Origin: Colias croceus
Taxonomy: Eukaryota; Arthropoda; Insecta; Lepidoptera; Pieridae
Reading direction: 5' to 3'
Assembly (NCBI RefSeq): GCF_905220415.1
Contig: NC_059549.1
Span: 4,154,001-4,218,000, forward strand
DNA length: 64,000 nucleotides
Every line of letters begins with the position of its first letter. The first letter of the stretch is position 1. The translations under genes and the position numbers were made by a program. This document shows, one piece after another, positions 1 to 12,500 of this stretch. The notes under the pieces are model-generated. The model was not told the DNA's origin, ran no database searches, and saw only the letters and a program-made list of their open reading frames with translations.

Positions 1-423
1 GTCGTTTTCCATGTTTTTACATTAATAGATATAGCATACAAATACTATTAAAAACGAGGGTCGCATAAAACAACAAGAAAATTCCGACGCATCGCAAACT
101 GCATACCGGTCTAAAAAAATATTGATTGGCACTTACTCCCCTTGTATAGACGACAAAAACTTTCCAAACGTACCAGGAGAACATACACTTAAAAGAGCAT
201 TATCTTCTTATTTTTATATTAAACTTGAGGAGGGAGTTGTAATCGCCTTAAGCTTTTCATCATTCAAGGACAGCTGTTACAGCGACGCCGACGTGCCCCC
301 AGGCAGTACTTTTTAATTTTGTTTTTATTAACTCTATTGTTTACTATTGGACAATATAAACAATTCGTTGTGGTGAAGGTGCAGTTACATTGTACTAAAT
401 ACATACTTCCTATTATTATTATT
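1..423. other. Unassigned AT-rich sequence
   Basis: A 64-codon open frame at 122-316 (+) has no recognisable domain, signal peptide or splice context and is treated as chance. Nothing else is supported here. Confidence 0.5.
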
Positions 424-543
424 GAAGTGAAACTTCATTAGGCGCGTTGAGAGTAAAATTTCACGGTCATGGCAATACCGTCACGTCATGGAGTAAGGAG
501 ACGATTTTGGTATCTTTGAATCTTGCCAAAGAAGTTTCACTTC
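424..543. repeat. Short inverted-repeat element (GAAGTGAAACTTC ends)
   Basis: A perfect 13-bp inverted repeat, GAAGTGAAACTTC at 424-436 and its reverse complement at 531-543, bounds 120 bp. The left end plus the following GGCGCG, and the right flank ACACGTGTACTCACACG, have similar partners at 38213-38275 (TTGAAGT-type end, GGCGCG, then CGTGTAC and CACACAC). This suggests two copies of one dispersed miniature family, the second internally deleted. No target-site duplication is clear and no coding sequence is present. The family name is unknown to me. Confidence 0.5.
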
Positions 544-810
544 TGACACGTGTACTCACACGCTCTTTTTATGCACATAAATTGATTACCAATAGATCAG
601 GAATAGATTAGAAGTCTACCAAACTGTGAACATAATATAGATATAAGTAGTTAAATACTTATGTTTCCAATAAAGGGATCCAACCCGTTTCAATAGAAAC
701 TATTCGTTTGCGTCCGAACCCTTTTACAATAATCAAATATATAGCCTTCTTCTCTGTTTCAAATATTTAGACATTTTGCTATTTGATACTATCTTGTATA
801 TCCCATGTAA

Positions 811-1333
811 GGGTTCATACGCACTATGCGGGTAGCCGCGTTGCGGGTAGCCGTCCGGCTGACCGCAAGCACAATTATGTACGTAATATTCATTTCTATG
901 CGCACTGCGATGCGGCTACCCGCAGACCGCTCCGGTTGCTCGGAGAGCTGCGGCCCGAGTGACGGCCAGCCGGACGGTTGCTATACGCACTGTGCGGTTC
1001 AGTCTGCGGCTGCCCGCCATTGAGTGAGTGTGTGCACGTGGTTGCAAAATGCTTGCTCTCATCTCGTGTTTGCAAATAAGGATGCACCCAGTACTTCTTT
1101 CTTTGCTTTTCTTCTATACGTAACGTGTGTAAATGTAGTAAATAGCTGCAACTTCTTCCATTTCCATCTTTGAAATGGATCGACATGACCGCAAATCGCA
1201 ACGGTTCTTCAACCGCACTATGCGGGTAGCCGCATTGCGGGTAGCCGTCCGGCTGGCCGCATTCGCAACTGCATCCTGCGGTCAGCCGGACGGCTACCCG
1301 CAATGCGGCTACCCGCATAGTGCGTATGAACCC
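811..1333 (-). mobile_element. PIF/Harbinger-derived element 1 (523 bp, long TIRs, TAA target duplication)
   Basis: Terminal inverted repeats of about 57 bp with one mismatch start GGGTTCATACGCACTATGCG at 811 and end with its complement at 1333. They are flanked directly by TAA on both sides (808-810 and 1334-1336), matching the 3-bp TAA/TTA target duplication of PIF/Harbinger transposons. The interior keeps a scrap of Harbinger nuclease-like coding sequence on the minus strand (1046-1108), so this is a deletion derivative of a once-coding element. A further TIR-like block lies inside at about 1214-1259, forming a foldback with the right TIR, and related GC-rich segments follow the left TIR at 896-1018. 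The open frames at 826-1023 and 896-1318 are mostly products of these GC-rich repeats. Confidence 0.85.
1046..1108 (-). pseudogene. Harbinger transposase (HARBI1-like) N-terminal remnant
   Basis: The minus-strand frame reads KQRKKYWVHPYLQTRDES then KHF. It resembles the basic run followed by WVHP and an arginine near the start of insect HARBI1-type nucleases. The catalytic DDE region is absent, so it cannot be functional. The frame runs into TIR sequence on both sides, giving a spurious 140-codon open frame (896-1318). The recognition is by motif only. Confidence 0.6.
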
Positions 1334-1336
1334 TAA

Positions 1337-2513
1337 GATTCAATATATCAATTTCGATACATCTAGTTTGTCATGTCATGCCGATTATGGTACGCTATAT
1401 AAAAAATCGCAAAAAGCTGCGAAAGATAAAGAAAATTTTAATGAAGGTTTTATATATATGAAGTATGTGAAAAGTTTATAGGAAATACTATGCAATATCT
1501 CTATATTCGAATAGGTAATTATAATAGAAGAAACAAAACTCTAATACAAATAATTTCGTACTCATCTTAAATTAGATTTTTCAATAACTTACCGACTCAT
1601 GTATAGTGATATTGGATCAGAATTATGTACATAAATTCCAAGGTAATCCATATTGCAGGCCATTCACAATTTCATAGATAAAACACATCGCTTTTCATTA
1701 TTCTGAAAGCGTTATAAAGTTAGCTCCCGTATCTGATATGTAAATATTTTATTTATGAATAAAAGCTTTAGCCTAAGTAATATTGTCAACAATTCTTAAA
1801 GATGAATAAGTGTTGTGAAAGCAGTAGGCGTAGTCTCGACACTAATCGACATCGATATCGACCGAAATCGGTCGGTAACTAACGATTATCAGTAACAAAT
1901 CAGTAACTATAGTATAGACCTAAAAAATTTAGTGTTCTTTTTCCAAGAAATTTAGCTTAGTTTTAGGGAATAGATAGTAAATTAAAATTAGTTATATTAA
2001 TTTTCGCATTATTACAATTGCAATTGCATATAAAAAAAGCAAATTTTATGCACAAAAAAACATGGCAGTTAATTTAATTTTAATCAAATTCGATATTTTT
2101 TATATCAATCGTTTAATTAATGTTCTATTAATTACATATTCATGGAATCCAAAATTCCATGTATGGCAACCTCTTTATTTACTTTTTTGACATTTGACAT
2201 CAATCATCAATCATGAAAATAATATTTCTATCAAAATAAATATAAATTGTGTGTTTTCAAGAGGATAATTTTTAATTATGTTCTTAAAAGTCCTATAAAT
2301 CTATTGGATAACAAATATCCTAAGAAAATATCAATCTGCGTTATGTTTTTATATAGTTAAAGCTATTAGTTTTAGTTTAGTAATATTTTGTTATTTGTGA
2401 AGTGCAATAAAATTCTAATCAAAAGACTCCAAAAGCTCTACAAGATAATTCTGCTCAATTCGAAGCCTTTTGAGAAATCTTTAAGACATCATAGAAACTG
2501 ACGGAACTAAAAC
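1337..2513. other. AT-rich spacer, no gene seen
   Basis: Non-coding AT-rich sequence between two Harbinger-derived elements. A run of TTTGACATTTGACATCAATC near 2187-2206 is simple-sequence-like. I see no supportable gene. Confidence 0.6.
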
Positions 2514-2516
2514 TAA

Positions 2517-3000
2517 AGCCCCTAGTACACAATGGCCCATGCTGATCCATTGCAGGCCATTGCCATTGTGTACATTGGGGCAATGGTATATGATGGCGGG
2601 CAATGGTCTGTCGTGGCGCGCAATCGGGGAGTTGTCGGTTTTTTGGGCACACTTCAAAGGAATCGTGGCGTAGCGTGGCCTGCGGTGTTCACACAATGGG
2701 CCATTGCTTAGTTCGTAACCGACCGCTGACCGGAATAGAGCACTTTTTTGTTGCGTACTAGAACTAGAATTTTATTTTTATATTAAAATATAGTATTTGA
2801 TCGCCTAAAATGTCAGTATCGTGGAGCAATGAAGAAACTTTCAGGTTGGATTTATATCAATCTGAGCCCTGTACGTCCATCGCGAGTGGCTTGCCAGGCA
2901 GCAATGAGACATGGGCCATTGTGTGAACAGCAATTGATCGTGGCCTCCAGTTGTGCATTGCCTGCAATGGATCAGCATGGGCCATTGTGTACTGGGGGCT
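2517..3000 (+). mobile_element. PIF/Harbinger-derived element 2 (484 bp, TAA target duplication)
   Basis: The ends are inverted repeats of about 45 bp beginning AGCCCCTAGTACACAATGGC on the left; the right end reads the same with two or three differences. TAA flanks both ends directly (2514-2516 and 3001-3003), the signature of PIF/Harbinger insertion. Inside is a short MADF/Myb-like coding remnant (2810 onward), fitting the second, DNA-binding protein encoded by Harbinger elements. The inner side of the left TIR is rich in further CAATGG-type partial repeats, and open frames crossing it (2455-2696, 2829-3077) are repeat artefacts. TIR sequence is unrelated to element 1, so this is a different subfamily. 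Confidence 0.85.
2810..2890 (+). pseudogene. MADF-like (Harbinger ORF1) N-terminal remnant
   Basis: An ATG at 2810 opens MSVSWSNEETFRLDLYQS followed by EPC. It resembles the start of MADF/Myb-SANT-like domains (tryptophan near the N-terminus, then an L-x-LY-x-S-x-P motif). Harbinger transposons commonly carry such a protein beside the nuclease. The reading frame enters the right TIR region within about 30 codons, so only the beginning of the domain survives. Not functional; assignment is tentative because the fragment is short. Confidence 0.45.
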
Positions 3001-3679
3001 TAAGGACGGAACGGATAATTTGTATCACTTGTATTTTTAGCTTGTATTATTATATTATATTATGTGCATCATTGTAAATTTTATTACAGTTAATAAGCTA
3101 AGGATGCAATGCAATTGATTTAGCGGTTCACGGTTAATATTATTTATGTGTTAAATATAAATATTTATCTATAAATTTTATATTTTACAGATGAACAAGT
3201 TACTAGAATTATTATGTTGGTGAGGGATGATGGTTTTGAGCCAAATTTTCAACTACGCTATTATAAACTGTTAAATTAAAATTTTCTAATAAATTTATTT
3301 CGTAATTGGATCGTTTTATTTTATTTGTAGGTATTCATCTGTATAATTTTATTATCCTAGAAGTTCAAAAAGAAATTAATCGAATATGAATGCAATAATT
3401 TAGGCTGAATAAATGCAGACAGCAGTACACTATTTTAATATTTATTTAATATAATATAAGAGGCTTCTTAACATTTTCAATAAGATTTTGAAACCATCTT
3501 AAAAATAAAACATTATTTGTTTATTTTATTTTAATTGCAAGAAAGAGAGAAAAAAATATTGCGTTAAATCATAATATAGCATCGGAAGTGTGAAATATAT
3601 TCTATTTATTATAAAATTATAATAATATATAATGTTTCCGATATTATCAACCGTATCTACAAATCCACACAAACCGTAA

Positions 3680-4064
3680 GGCCCTTCTCCCATTTCGATA
3701 CTTCTAGAATACGATACTCGAGTAGAATACTAGTTAGATATCTATTTGCTCGCTGCCCGATGCTCGCATATTAAGCGACTTAAAAATGACTAAATTCATC
3801 ATTATTGTGCCTCGTTTTTGTAGACGGACGCTATGTCGAGCGATTCCAGTGACGATGTAAAAGTAGGATGTACTGGATTCATCCATATATTGAAAGAAAC
3901 ATAAGTAAATTGTAGAGTTTTTATAGCCGCACGAGAACTACAACATGATGATAAGAATTTTTTATCTTTCTTCCGAAGAGATACGCGCGAAACGCGACGC
4001 AAAAACGACCACCTATACTAGTCGCGGACGTGTAGGATACCGGTAGCGTAATGGGAGAAGGGCC
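3680..4064 (+). mobile_element. PIF/Harbinger-derived element 3 (about 385 bp)
   Basis: Inverted termini GGCCCTTCTCCCATT (3680-3694) and its complement (4050-4064) bound a segment that includes a recognisable Harbinger nuclease remnant on the plus strand. The left flank is TAA; the right flank reads TTC, so the target duplication is not confirmed and may have mutated. A 66-codon minus-strand frame at 3802-4002 is an antisense shadow of the remnant. TIR sequence differs from elements 1 and 2, so three separate Harbinger subfamilies lie within 3.3 kb. Confidence 0.7.
3833..3994 (+). pseudogene. Harbinger nuclease N-terminal remnant with internal stop
   Basis: An ATG at 3833 opens MSSDSSDD then GFIHILKET and a TAA stop at 3902. 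The same frame resumes with AARELQHDDKNFLSFFRR. This matches the family pattern of an acidic/serine N-terminus and, further on, the 'LarELq-Dd-kF-FfRm' segment that follows the WVHP block in HARBI1-like nucleases. The WVHP block and the catalytic domain are missing, so this is a deletion derivative with one stop codon. Confidence 0.6.
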
Positions 4065-4066
4065 TT

Positions 4067-4956
4067 CGAGATCTTGTCGAGATCAAACGTCGGTATCATA
4101 ACGATTGACAATGTCAAAGAATAATTTGTTTTGACAATATTCGAATGTGTTGCAAAGAAATGATTTTCCAAATCCATGAAATCTATATTTTATTTATTTT
4201 TCATATATCTACGGAATTGAAATAATGATGTTATTAATTTAGATAAAAATGCATTGCTACAAGGCTATTATTATATAAATATTTTGACGCATAAAGGAAA
4301 GTTTTGTGAAGAATAAAAATTATAAACAAATATGTATCCATTGTATGCTTCCATCAAATTGGGGAGAGGTATTAAGCGACATCATTTTCATTGCTGAAGA
4401 CGGGTCTATAAATAAGTTATCGGTAATTACCGACTAATTTGTCCAGACTACAGGGGCAGTTTTAGATATATTATGTCAACTTAATATAAATTTATGATTG
4501 ATTTCAAAATATGAATGAGATAAAAAAAATTGATTTGGTGAATATTCTGGAACTAAAGGCATTGACAAAGGTATAAATACTATATAATAATATTTATATA
4601 ATAGAAATATTTTCAGAAATTGGCTTTTAGGGAACACAATCAAGCATTTAACAATAATTTAGATTTAACAACATCTACAAATTTTACACGTGCGATACGT
4701 AGAAGTGAACCAACCTTAAATTGACCTCCATTTCTCAGAATAAGGGCGTTGTTGAATATAATCAATTTATAACAGAGAATTTTAACTATTTAAATTATGT
4801 ACGATAATATTTATATTTGAATACCGTCGAGTTTCAAGTATTTTTGAAAAATTCTTGAAATTCTGTGCGCAACATTATTGTGAAAACAATTAATATAGCT
4901 TATAAATAATAACTAGAAAAACATTTTTTATAAAATCTTACAAGATCCTAATTAAA
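4067..4956. other. AT-rich spacer, no gene seen
   Basis: No convincing open frame, repeat boundary or RNA gene was seen between Harbinger element 3 and the LINE tail. Confidence 0.5.
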
Positions 4957-4957
4957 A

Positions 4958-6159
4958 ATTCAAATTCAAATTCAAATAATTTATTGCTTACTAACCAATT
5001 TACATATTAGTAACCTTATACAGGTATTGCAATACAATCATAATGTTATATTTAAATTACATAATATTATCTCATACAATTAAATTTGACAATAATTAGA
5101 TTACAAAAATAACAAAAATAATGTACAATTTATATATGTCCGGAATTACACAATTACGTTTAGTTTAGTTTCAATTACATTTATTAGGTATATGAGATTG
5201 GAAAGACTCGCCACACGAGGCCACACGAAAATTCAAGTTTAGCGTAGTTTAGCTTCGAAATATTCATTTATTGAATAAAAGCATTTTTGGATTAAAAGGA
5301 ACTTTAGTTGTTTGTTAAAAAAATAAATAGTTTTTTGGTTTTTAATTTGGTCAGGAAGTTTGTTATATATTTTTATAGCCATGTGATAGGGGCTTTGATT
5401 TAACATTTTGATTCTTGAGAATGGTAGGTGTAATCTATTTTTAAAGCGCGTATTTACTTCGTGGTGTTCCTCGACTCGTGAAAATGTATTAATATTTTTA
5501 TAGACAAATGTGCAAATTTCGTGTATATACATCGATGGTAATGTTAAAAGGTTATATTTTCTAAAGTATGGTTTGCAACTGTCTGTGTTTTTTATTTGGG
5601 CTAAGATTCTCACGCACTTCTTCTGCATTTTAAATAAATCATTAACATCAACGCTGTTTCCCCATAACATCACACCATATCTTAGCCATGAGTAGGCGTA
5701 CCCGTAATATGCAGATAAAGCGGTGTGTAAGTTTGTGCTATGTTTTATCTGGAATAGGGCATAGGTAAATTTCGACAACTTAGATTTTAAATATTCAATA
5801 TGTGTTTTCCAATTTATATGTGTATCTATGTTTATGCCAAGCAAGTTAAATGTGTCTACTTCTTCTAATGGTGTATTTTGATAGTTTATATTTATGGCAA
5901 GAGATGGACTTTTATACGTTTTGAATTGAATTATTTTAGTTTTATTAAGGTTTATTTCTAAGTTGTGGTCTTTTAGCCAATTTGTTATTGTATGGAGTGT
6001 AGCTTCGATTACTGGATTCGGATTATCGGGACTTTTGCATTTTGTTAATACGGACACATCATCTGCAAAAAGTATGGGCATAGTTTCGTTTCGATCGAGT
6101 ATTTTCGGAAGGATTAACATTATATTACGAAGCGGGCAAACTATGAAAGTAGTCAGCAA
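4958..6159 (-). mobile_element. 5'-truncated CR1/jockey-type LINE
   Basis: On the minus strand a reverse-transcriptase C-terminal fragment (5239-6159) is followed by about 260 bp of 3' UTR. It ends in a (TTTGAA)n-type tail, seen on the plus strand as repeated ATTCAA at 4958-4977. This order and the short-repeat tail are usual for CR1/jockey-group LINEs in Lepidoptera. The 5' part (endonuclease and most of the RT fingers) is absent, as expected for incomplete reverse transcription. A similar tail recurs at 26874-26905. Confidence 0.85.
5239..6159 (-). pseudogene. LINE reverse transcriptase, C-terminal fragment (306 codons)
   Basis: The frame carries the RT catalytic motif as FADD at residues 31-34, preceded by LPKILDR. 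Then comes the LNKTK segment around residues 71-75 and an F-x-LLG motif near 104-108, followed by the thumb and C-terminal region shared by CR1/jockey-group RTs. Residues 1-17 do not match the expected 'GSxLGPLLFxxYIND' block cleanly, so the sequence is truncated and damaged just upstream of the active site. No endonuclease or gag is encoded. The surviving frame of 306 codons without a stop suggests a fairly recent insertion. It cannot be a working polymerase because the palm motifs upstream of FADD are lost. Confidence 0.85.
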
Positions 6160-9100
6160 AAAATTAGTAGCACAACAAAGTACGAAGTACGGTGCGCAAC
6201 AAAAATTTAATTTCGCTACAAAACTTTGTATGGGCTCTTAAATTACTGACATGGCATTGGCAAAGTTTCCTTATTAGGCGCCCCATGGCTTCGGGTGGTT
6301 GGACATGTCGAAAAATTTCATCAGCGTAAAACCGTTTCTGTGTATTTTGGATATTACAACTACTTCCTTTTATAATGTTTCGTGAAAAGTACAATCTATA
6401 TGTAAACCATTCCAATATTTGTTTAAAGAAACGTGCTATTTTAAAATAGGATCGTGTTTGATATTTTTAGTTTCTATAATAATATTAGATATTATGTATA
6501 TAAACAGAATAAATAGACATACGGATTATGATAACGAAGACAAAACAATATCACGAAACGTAATAAATAAATCATATCAAACAAAATAATAGAAAATTGT
6601 TTAAATTGTTAAATAAGAATTTCATGGAATTTATTCTGAAAATCGACAATTCAATATGAATCCATCCACTATAGTTATTGGTAATTTGATATGATTTAGG
6701 TAACTATAAAAACGTAGGTAATATTAAATTTTTCCAATTTCGTGCCCGAACAAAAGTTTATATAAAGATTTACGAGTAGGCTCGCCTGATACGGATAGAA
6801 CTTTATATCTGTGACACCGGTCATAACTTTCGAGAATTATTTCTTCACAAACCTGAATATTACTGAATTGGATTTTCTAGGTATCCTTCGTGTGTTTTAT
6901 TAGTTAGGAAGTTTTTGACACATATTATTTTATTTGATATTCTAAAACAATAACGTAGAATAAACATTATATTATATACTATCTTTTTTTCTAATAGTTT
7001 ACGTTTTAGTTTTTAGTTTAAATAAAGTGTTATGCTTTCCTCCCTGACAACTTTCCTTTCGTTAATTAATAAAATGTCAATTAGTTTCATTTAAACAGAG
7101 CTATCAAAGAAAAAAGCTAAGCCACCTTCAGAATTAGACCAAAATATGTCACTATTAAAAAGTCGAAAGTTCTGAGGTAAAAAAAAATCAGTCACATTGA
7201 AAGTTTCTTCTTTTTGAATTCGGTTGATAAAGCAAAATCTCAATTACAGCATTTGTCATACGAAACGGCAAAACTTGCAAATAAGATAAGAGTCAATTCG
7301 CCCAGACATATAATTTATGGAAGCAACTTCCATTCAGCACTTATAACAGCATGAACGTTAGCTCCGATTACGTAAGATATATTTCCGAAAAATTAACTTC
7401 ATACCAAGGGAGTAAACTTGTTGGATAGATCTTTAACGGTCCATAGAATTGTGAAATACAGCGGAAATGTACTTTTCTTGTTAACGTCGAGAAACTTAGA
7501 CGATGAGGCGAGTCTTGCAATCGCCGTGGCATCTTTTGAATTCACTATGAGTGTTTATTTAAGCTTGAAAACCTTTATTGCTAAAGAGCTGAGAGATAAA
7601 TTAATGAAAATAATATATATAATTTTTTTAATAGAATAACAAGTCAATCATTATCTGTTAGTTTTCAATTTATGAAATTAAGAATTTGCATTCTTACCAA
7701 TGCTTTAAATACTTCTATATTGGAAATGTAGTATCATAATATGTAGTGTAATGTAGTAGTAATATCTTAAAATAATTCATATTTCATATCAAACGGAAAT
7801 CAACAGAAAAACAATATCAAAATATCCTCAAAACAACCCTGGTTTTATGCCAAAACATAACGTAATACATAAAGGTAATCCCCTTTAAAAACGTTAAAGT
7901 ATTCTAAATAGAACCACGGTTAAACTTGGCATAACTTAACCACTCCAGTGCACCTGGTTGCACACAAAATACTTTGATTTATACCCTGAAGCCATCCCGT
8001 CTCTTGACAGTTGAGACATTATCTCTAGAAAACAACGAAAAATCTCTCGTCTACACGAAAAGGCGCAACTTCATATTCCCCGAGTAATAAATCTTTAGGG
8101 AGACACATCTGTCAAAAATGTAAAATATTATGTATTTCATGTAGTCCCCTGCCTTTATTCGTTTTATGGAGCCTAATAAATTGTACATATATGTATTTAC
8201 ATAGACAGCCAAATGTTTTAGAAACAAGAATTGATTAAAAAAATTGGTATCTATTCTAGAAGTTACTATGACGTTAAATGAAGAATGAATTGTTTTGGGT
8301 TCATTACAAAATTTAATGTACTGGTATTAAAACCTAGCCTACTCGAACATTAAAGGTTAAATATTTTTATAGATGTAAAAATAAATAAAATCTATCTAAA
8401 TTTTAAAACAAGAGAAAATATTACCTCTTTAAAATTTCCTCACAAAAGCATATGCGCTTTAAATGTAAAACTTCACACCTTCATAATGGTGATGTGAAAA
8501 TATCTGGCATCCCGGGTCGTGGGATCGATTTCAATAAGCGATAACTTCTGCATGATCGCACCGCCATCCTTCAGCTTTGCGGATGATGATCAAAGCCGAT
8601 CTGCTGTTACGAATTCAATCTATGACCTATATTGGGGATATTTGGCATTCTTAGCGGATTCAATGTAACACGGTATGCTAGAGCGTTTACGGAGATTCAA
8701 TTGAAATGTACTTACGAATTTATGTTATGTGTTTCATTTCACTTAATAACTACTTTTTAATAAGTATTAATAACCTAGTAATATTACTACCTAATAATAA
8801 CACATCAATGCTAAACTAAAACAAAAACATTCATGTAATCGGTAGCTCAACATATTCTTTTTTTTTTCAATTATTTTTTCAGTGTTCCAAATTTAAAAAT
8901 TAATTGTGAGCTACCAGTGCTACATGATAGTCAGAAAAGGTTGTATATACCTATCTATAAACAATGTGCAACATGTTATTAAGTTAACATTTAATTATTT
9001 TTATTACGAATAAACTATTTAGGTAGTATACAAATAATTTCTCTTGAAATCTACTGAAGAATATTTGCGTCTTATTAAACATTCCTCGTCGATAATTTTT

Positions 9101-12100
9101 CTTTAATTCCACATTCACACCGTCAAAAATAGTAAATATGGGCTTAAATGCATTATTAAAATATAAAGAGATTTTACGATCTTAGAAGAGACATATTGAA
9201 TAGAACGTGACTCGTGACTCATATATACATCCAGTTTTATGTTACAACTATGTAATTTGTATGGAAGTATATAAAATTGTGAAATAGGCCTGAATACTCG
9301 AAGATTACATTGAGTTTATAAATACGATCTTGCTGAAATATATATAATATGGGTACTTTTGAATAAAACTCACCCAGCTCAAAATAATAATAATAAGCTC
9401 GTTCATATGAACAAAATAAGAAGCTTTTCCTTGAATAAAAAAAAAATAATCAAAAATGGTAGATTCTTTATTAATGTTCGTATCTGCATTGAAATATTTT
9501 TGTGTAATAATATGCACAGCATGATGAAGAGTAAAGGCATGATATAAAAACATAATATTCAGTATAAAACTTTACTTTTTAATTAAAATAAAGCATGTTA
9601 ATTCCTCCATTTTCACATTACGACGCTAGTTGAGCAAATGGGAATATTATTTCATAAAGTAGCTTCCTTATAAATGTCCGTGGAATTTATTCTAAGAGCG
9701 AAACTTTGCAGATAGCATGAATATTTATTTCACAAGTAGCTACACCTGCCTGCAAGTTTCATGCAGTTTTTTGATAGTTTATGTTTTGAAGAAAGGTAAA
9801 GTGGAGTACCTTTCAAATATTCATAAGAGGCGGGTCGCACCTCGGGACCTAGTTTAGAACTTTCAGTATTAAGCACGCTTGTTTGCGATGATAAAAATTT
9901 AGACGGTAACTTCCAAGAATTATATTAGACCCAAAATTTTGATATTACCCACGCAATAGCTTAACTTTAGGCGTAAAGATACCTGGCGGATATAAATATG
10001 TTAATTATTCGTGTAATCATTCTTTTCGTCTGAATTCTTGTAGAGCTAATTTTGTTTACGTATTCTGTAACTATATTTTAACGCCTGAAATAACCTTTTA
10101 CAATGATAGTTATTAACGGTAACATTATCTACTTTTAATCAAAATTATCATTGACTGAAACTGAAAGCTTTACCATTTATAGATAATCATTTCTTGACTA
10201 CAATATTAATAACCCAGCTATTTACGAACTGTACACAATGTCAGATAACGTGGCGCTCGCTCAAGATTCATATGAAAACAACACTGTGCGATCGAATGCA
10301 CGATTTCGCCTCAATTTTCCGTACCAGCACACCTCTTGCTCGGAAGCTATTGGCAATAAACAATAACTTCCAGCTGAACGGCTTTTGAACGAGGATCTGC
10401 TAATTAGGGACACGGAAAGCGATCAGATCGGGCCTTTGATGCGAGATTGAAAAGGTGACAATGCCGCTGATGAGGTGTTGATTCTTAGACTTTTTCGCAG
10501 ATCCATTCGAATGGATTTGGATACTAGGACTTTTCTGATACAGAAATGAAAAACTAGCAGGATAAACTATGTCACTCTGATGGTAGTGAAATTGAGGCGT
10601 GATGCTCACCTTCCTTCCTTCCTATATTTATCTCAGATTATCGGATCAGGGTTTTTTATAAGGCAATGCTGCCTCATTCAACTTCTACCCGTTCATAAAA
10701 ATTTACGTTCTTATTGTTTCTATTTCATCATGATGTAACTATTAATTTTCCATTGACATCATGTATACTTGTAGCTCAGACAGAGAGGCTTGAGACTTCC
10801 TTGGTTTTTGCTCTTAATTAAAATAGAACAAACTTAATTAGAACTACCCTATTTGTGCCTATTTCCCATTGTAGCGTTTGTGACAATTCACATCCTTTAC
10901 CCATTTAGATCAGGATCCCGATTAAATATAGTTATCTAGTATATTTGGACAGTATTGATCGAGCGGCTAGACGAGCCCCGCGCTAGGGACCAGCTTCTTC
11001 AATTATTCACGATACTTCCGCGGCAGTGCTCGTTTGTTAGATCTCACCCTGAGTGTATTGCTACAGCTTTATGGTATGCATAGCCGAGTGATGGGGAATT
11101 TATGAAGTTGCAAAACTGCGCTATTTAATAGAAACTGTTGGTATAACAGTTTAACGTTATATCTGACAAGAAATCGATCCTGTTGGTTATTTGTAATATT
11201 ACTGCAGCAGAACTACAGCTACAGCTAAATTGGCCAAACTTCAGTAATACTATGAAGAAGTTAAAGCACTTGTAAACTTTAATTTTATCGATGCTTCTAA
11301 AATAATGCGGTTCTATATATTATGTACTTCCTTCTTTATAAGCAAGCTATCATAGGTTAGGCTACCTTAGATCCTAAATTCGACGTCCGGCTCTTATATG
11401 CTCTTATATACACATCTCTATATTTTTATATCAATTCCCTTAAAAACAGCTTTAACAGCCTTTTCTATGGGATTATAAGGTTCTTATCAAATCTCAGCAA
11501 TAAAAGTTTTATGATACTTAGCTTCCATTAGGATTTCGTGAAATTCGACCTATACCGCTTCATAATGGACAAAGTTGCACAATCTTGGTCGCTTGATAGC
11601 GTTAATATCACAATTATTTTTGTAGATAAGCGTTAATCGTGTGATTATGTCCTCGCGGCCGTCGTTGGTTTAAATATCTGAATATTTATCATTTATTCTA
11701 ATGATATTTAGCATCATATAATATACTTACTGAATGGAATGTTTACATTTTTCTGTTCTGATTGATTTTTATGTGAACAATTATTTATTAACGACTATTT
11801 TCTTCCGTTTATTTCATGAGCAAAGAAAGAGAATATAAGAACTAATCCTAAGTGAGCAGTTAAATATCTCATAGTCCCAATAAAAAAAATCTTAATAAAA
11901 ACAGATAAGAAGCATGTATGTAATAACACGGTAAAAGCACTTTACTCCACATTATAGGAATTACAACCATTTGAACCAAATCTACAAGGATCGAACACAA
12001 TTATGATCAAATAACCGTTATAATTTACTATCTGCATAACGTTAGGGAAACTTCCCGCACCTGTGCTTATGTTATACAATACCCATTCTCGTACTACAAA

Positions 12101-12343
12101 CAATATTACAATATTATGACTTAACTATATTCACCTACTATCATGTTTAATTTAAAGTTGGGACTCTATCAATACAATTACCAACATTTATAATCCATTC
12201 ATTTATTTTTTGAGAACTAATAACACAGGAAAGCCTTGTGACTACACACATTATCTTATTAATTATTTATACGAATAAAACAATTATTATTTTTTATTAT
12301 TAAGAGCTGTCTATTATTTATTTAATTAATTTTTCATATATTG
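6160..12343. other. Long AT-rich region, no supportable gene
   Basis: An 83-codon minus-strand frame (6164-6415) abuts the LINE truncation point and has no family I recognise. Other frames here (7418-7639, 9305-9553, 10194-10609) lack domains, signal peptides and splice context. A short inverted repeat, GGTAGCTCA, occurs at 8841-8849 and 8907-8915. The stretch 8500-8660 is less AT-rich than its surroundings but has no coding frame. Confidence 0.5.
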
Positions 12344-12344
12344 A

Positions 12345-12500
12345 ATGAATGAATGAATTCTTTATTGCACACACCAGATGAAAGAAATAAGATACAAACG
12401 AATTGCACAATAGGTGACCTACATTATGTATATTACTACTATATTTCTGGTTTAAAAAAACTGTTACACCCCAGATATAGATCGACAAACCCTTAGTTAA
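12345..12500 (-). mobile_element. Probable LINE 3' end fragment
   Basis: On the minus strand the sequence reads GTGTGCAATAAAGAATTC and then (ATTC)n. This AATAAA-plus-tetranucleotide tail is common to lepidopteran LINE 3' ends. No coding sequence is recognisable. The 5' limit is arbitrary. Confidence 0.35.

Noticed and set aside
896..1318. 140-codon frame as a gene
   Set aside because: It runs from the right TIR of a Harbinger-derived element into GC-rich repeats. Only about 21 codons are meaningful, as a transposase remnant.
6164..6415. 83-codon frame next to the LINE as its missing 5' part
   Set aside because: The translation has no reverse-transcriptase motif and is not in a matching frame. 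No link to the LINE can be shown.
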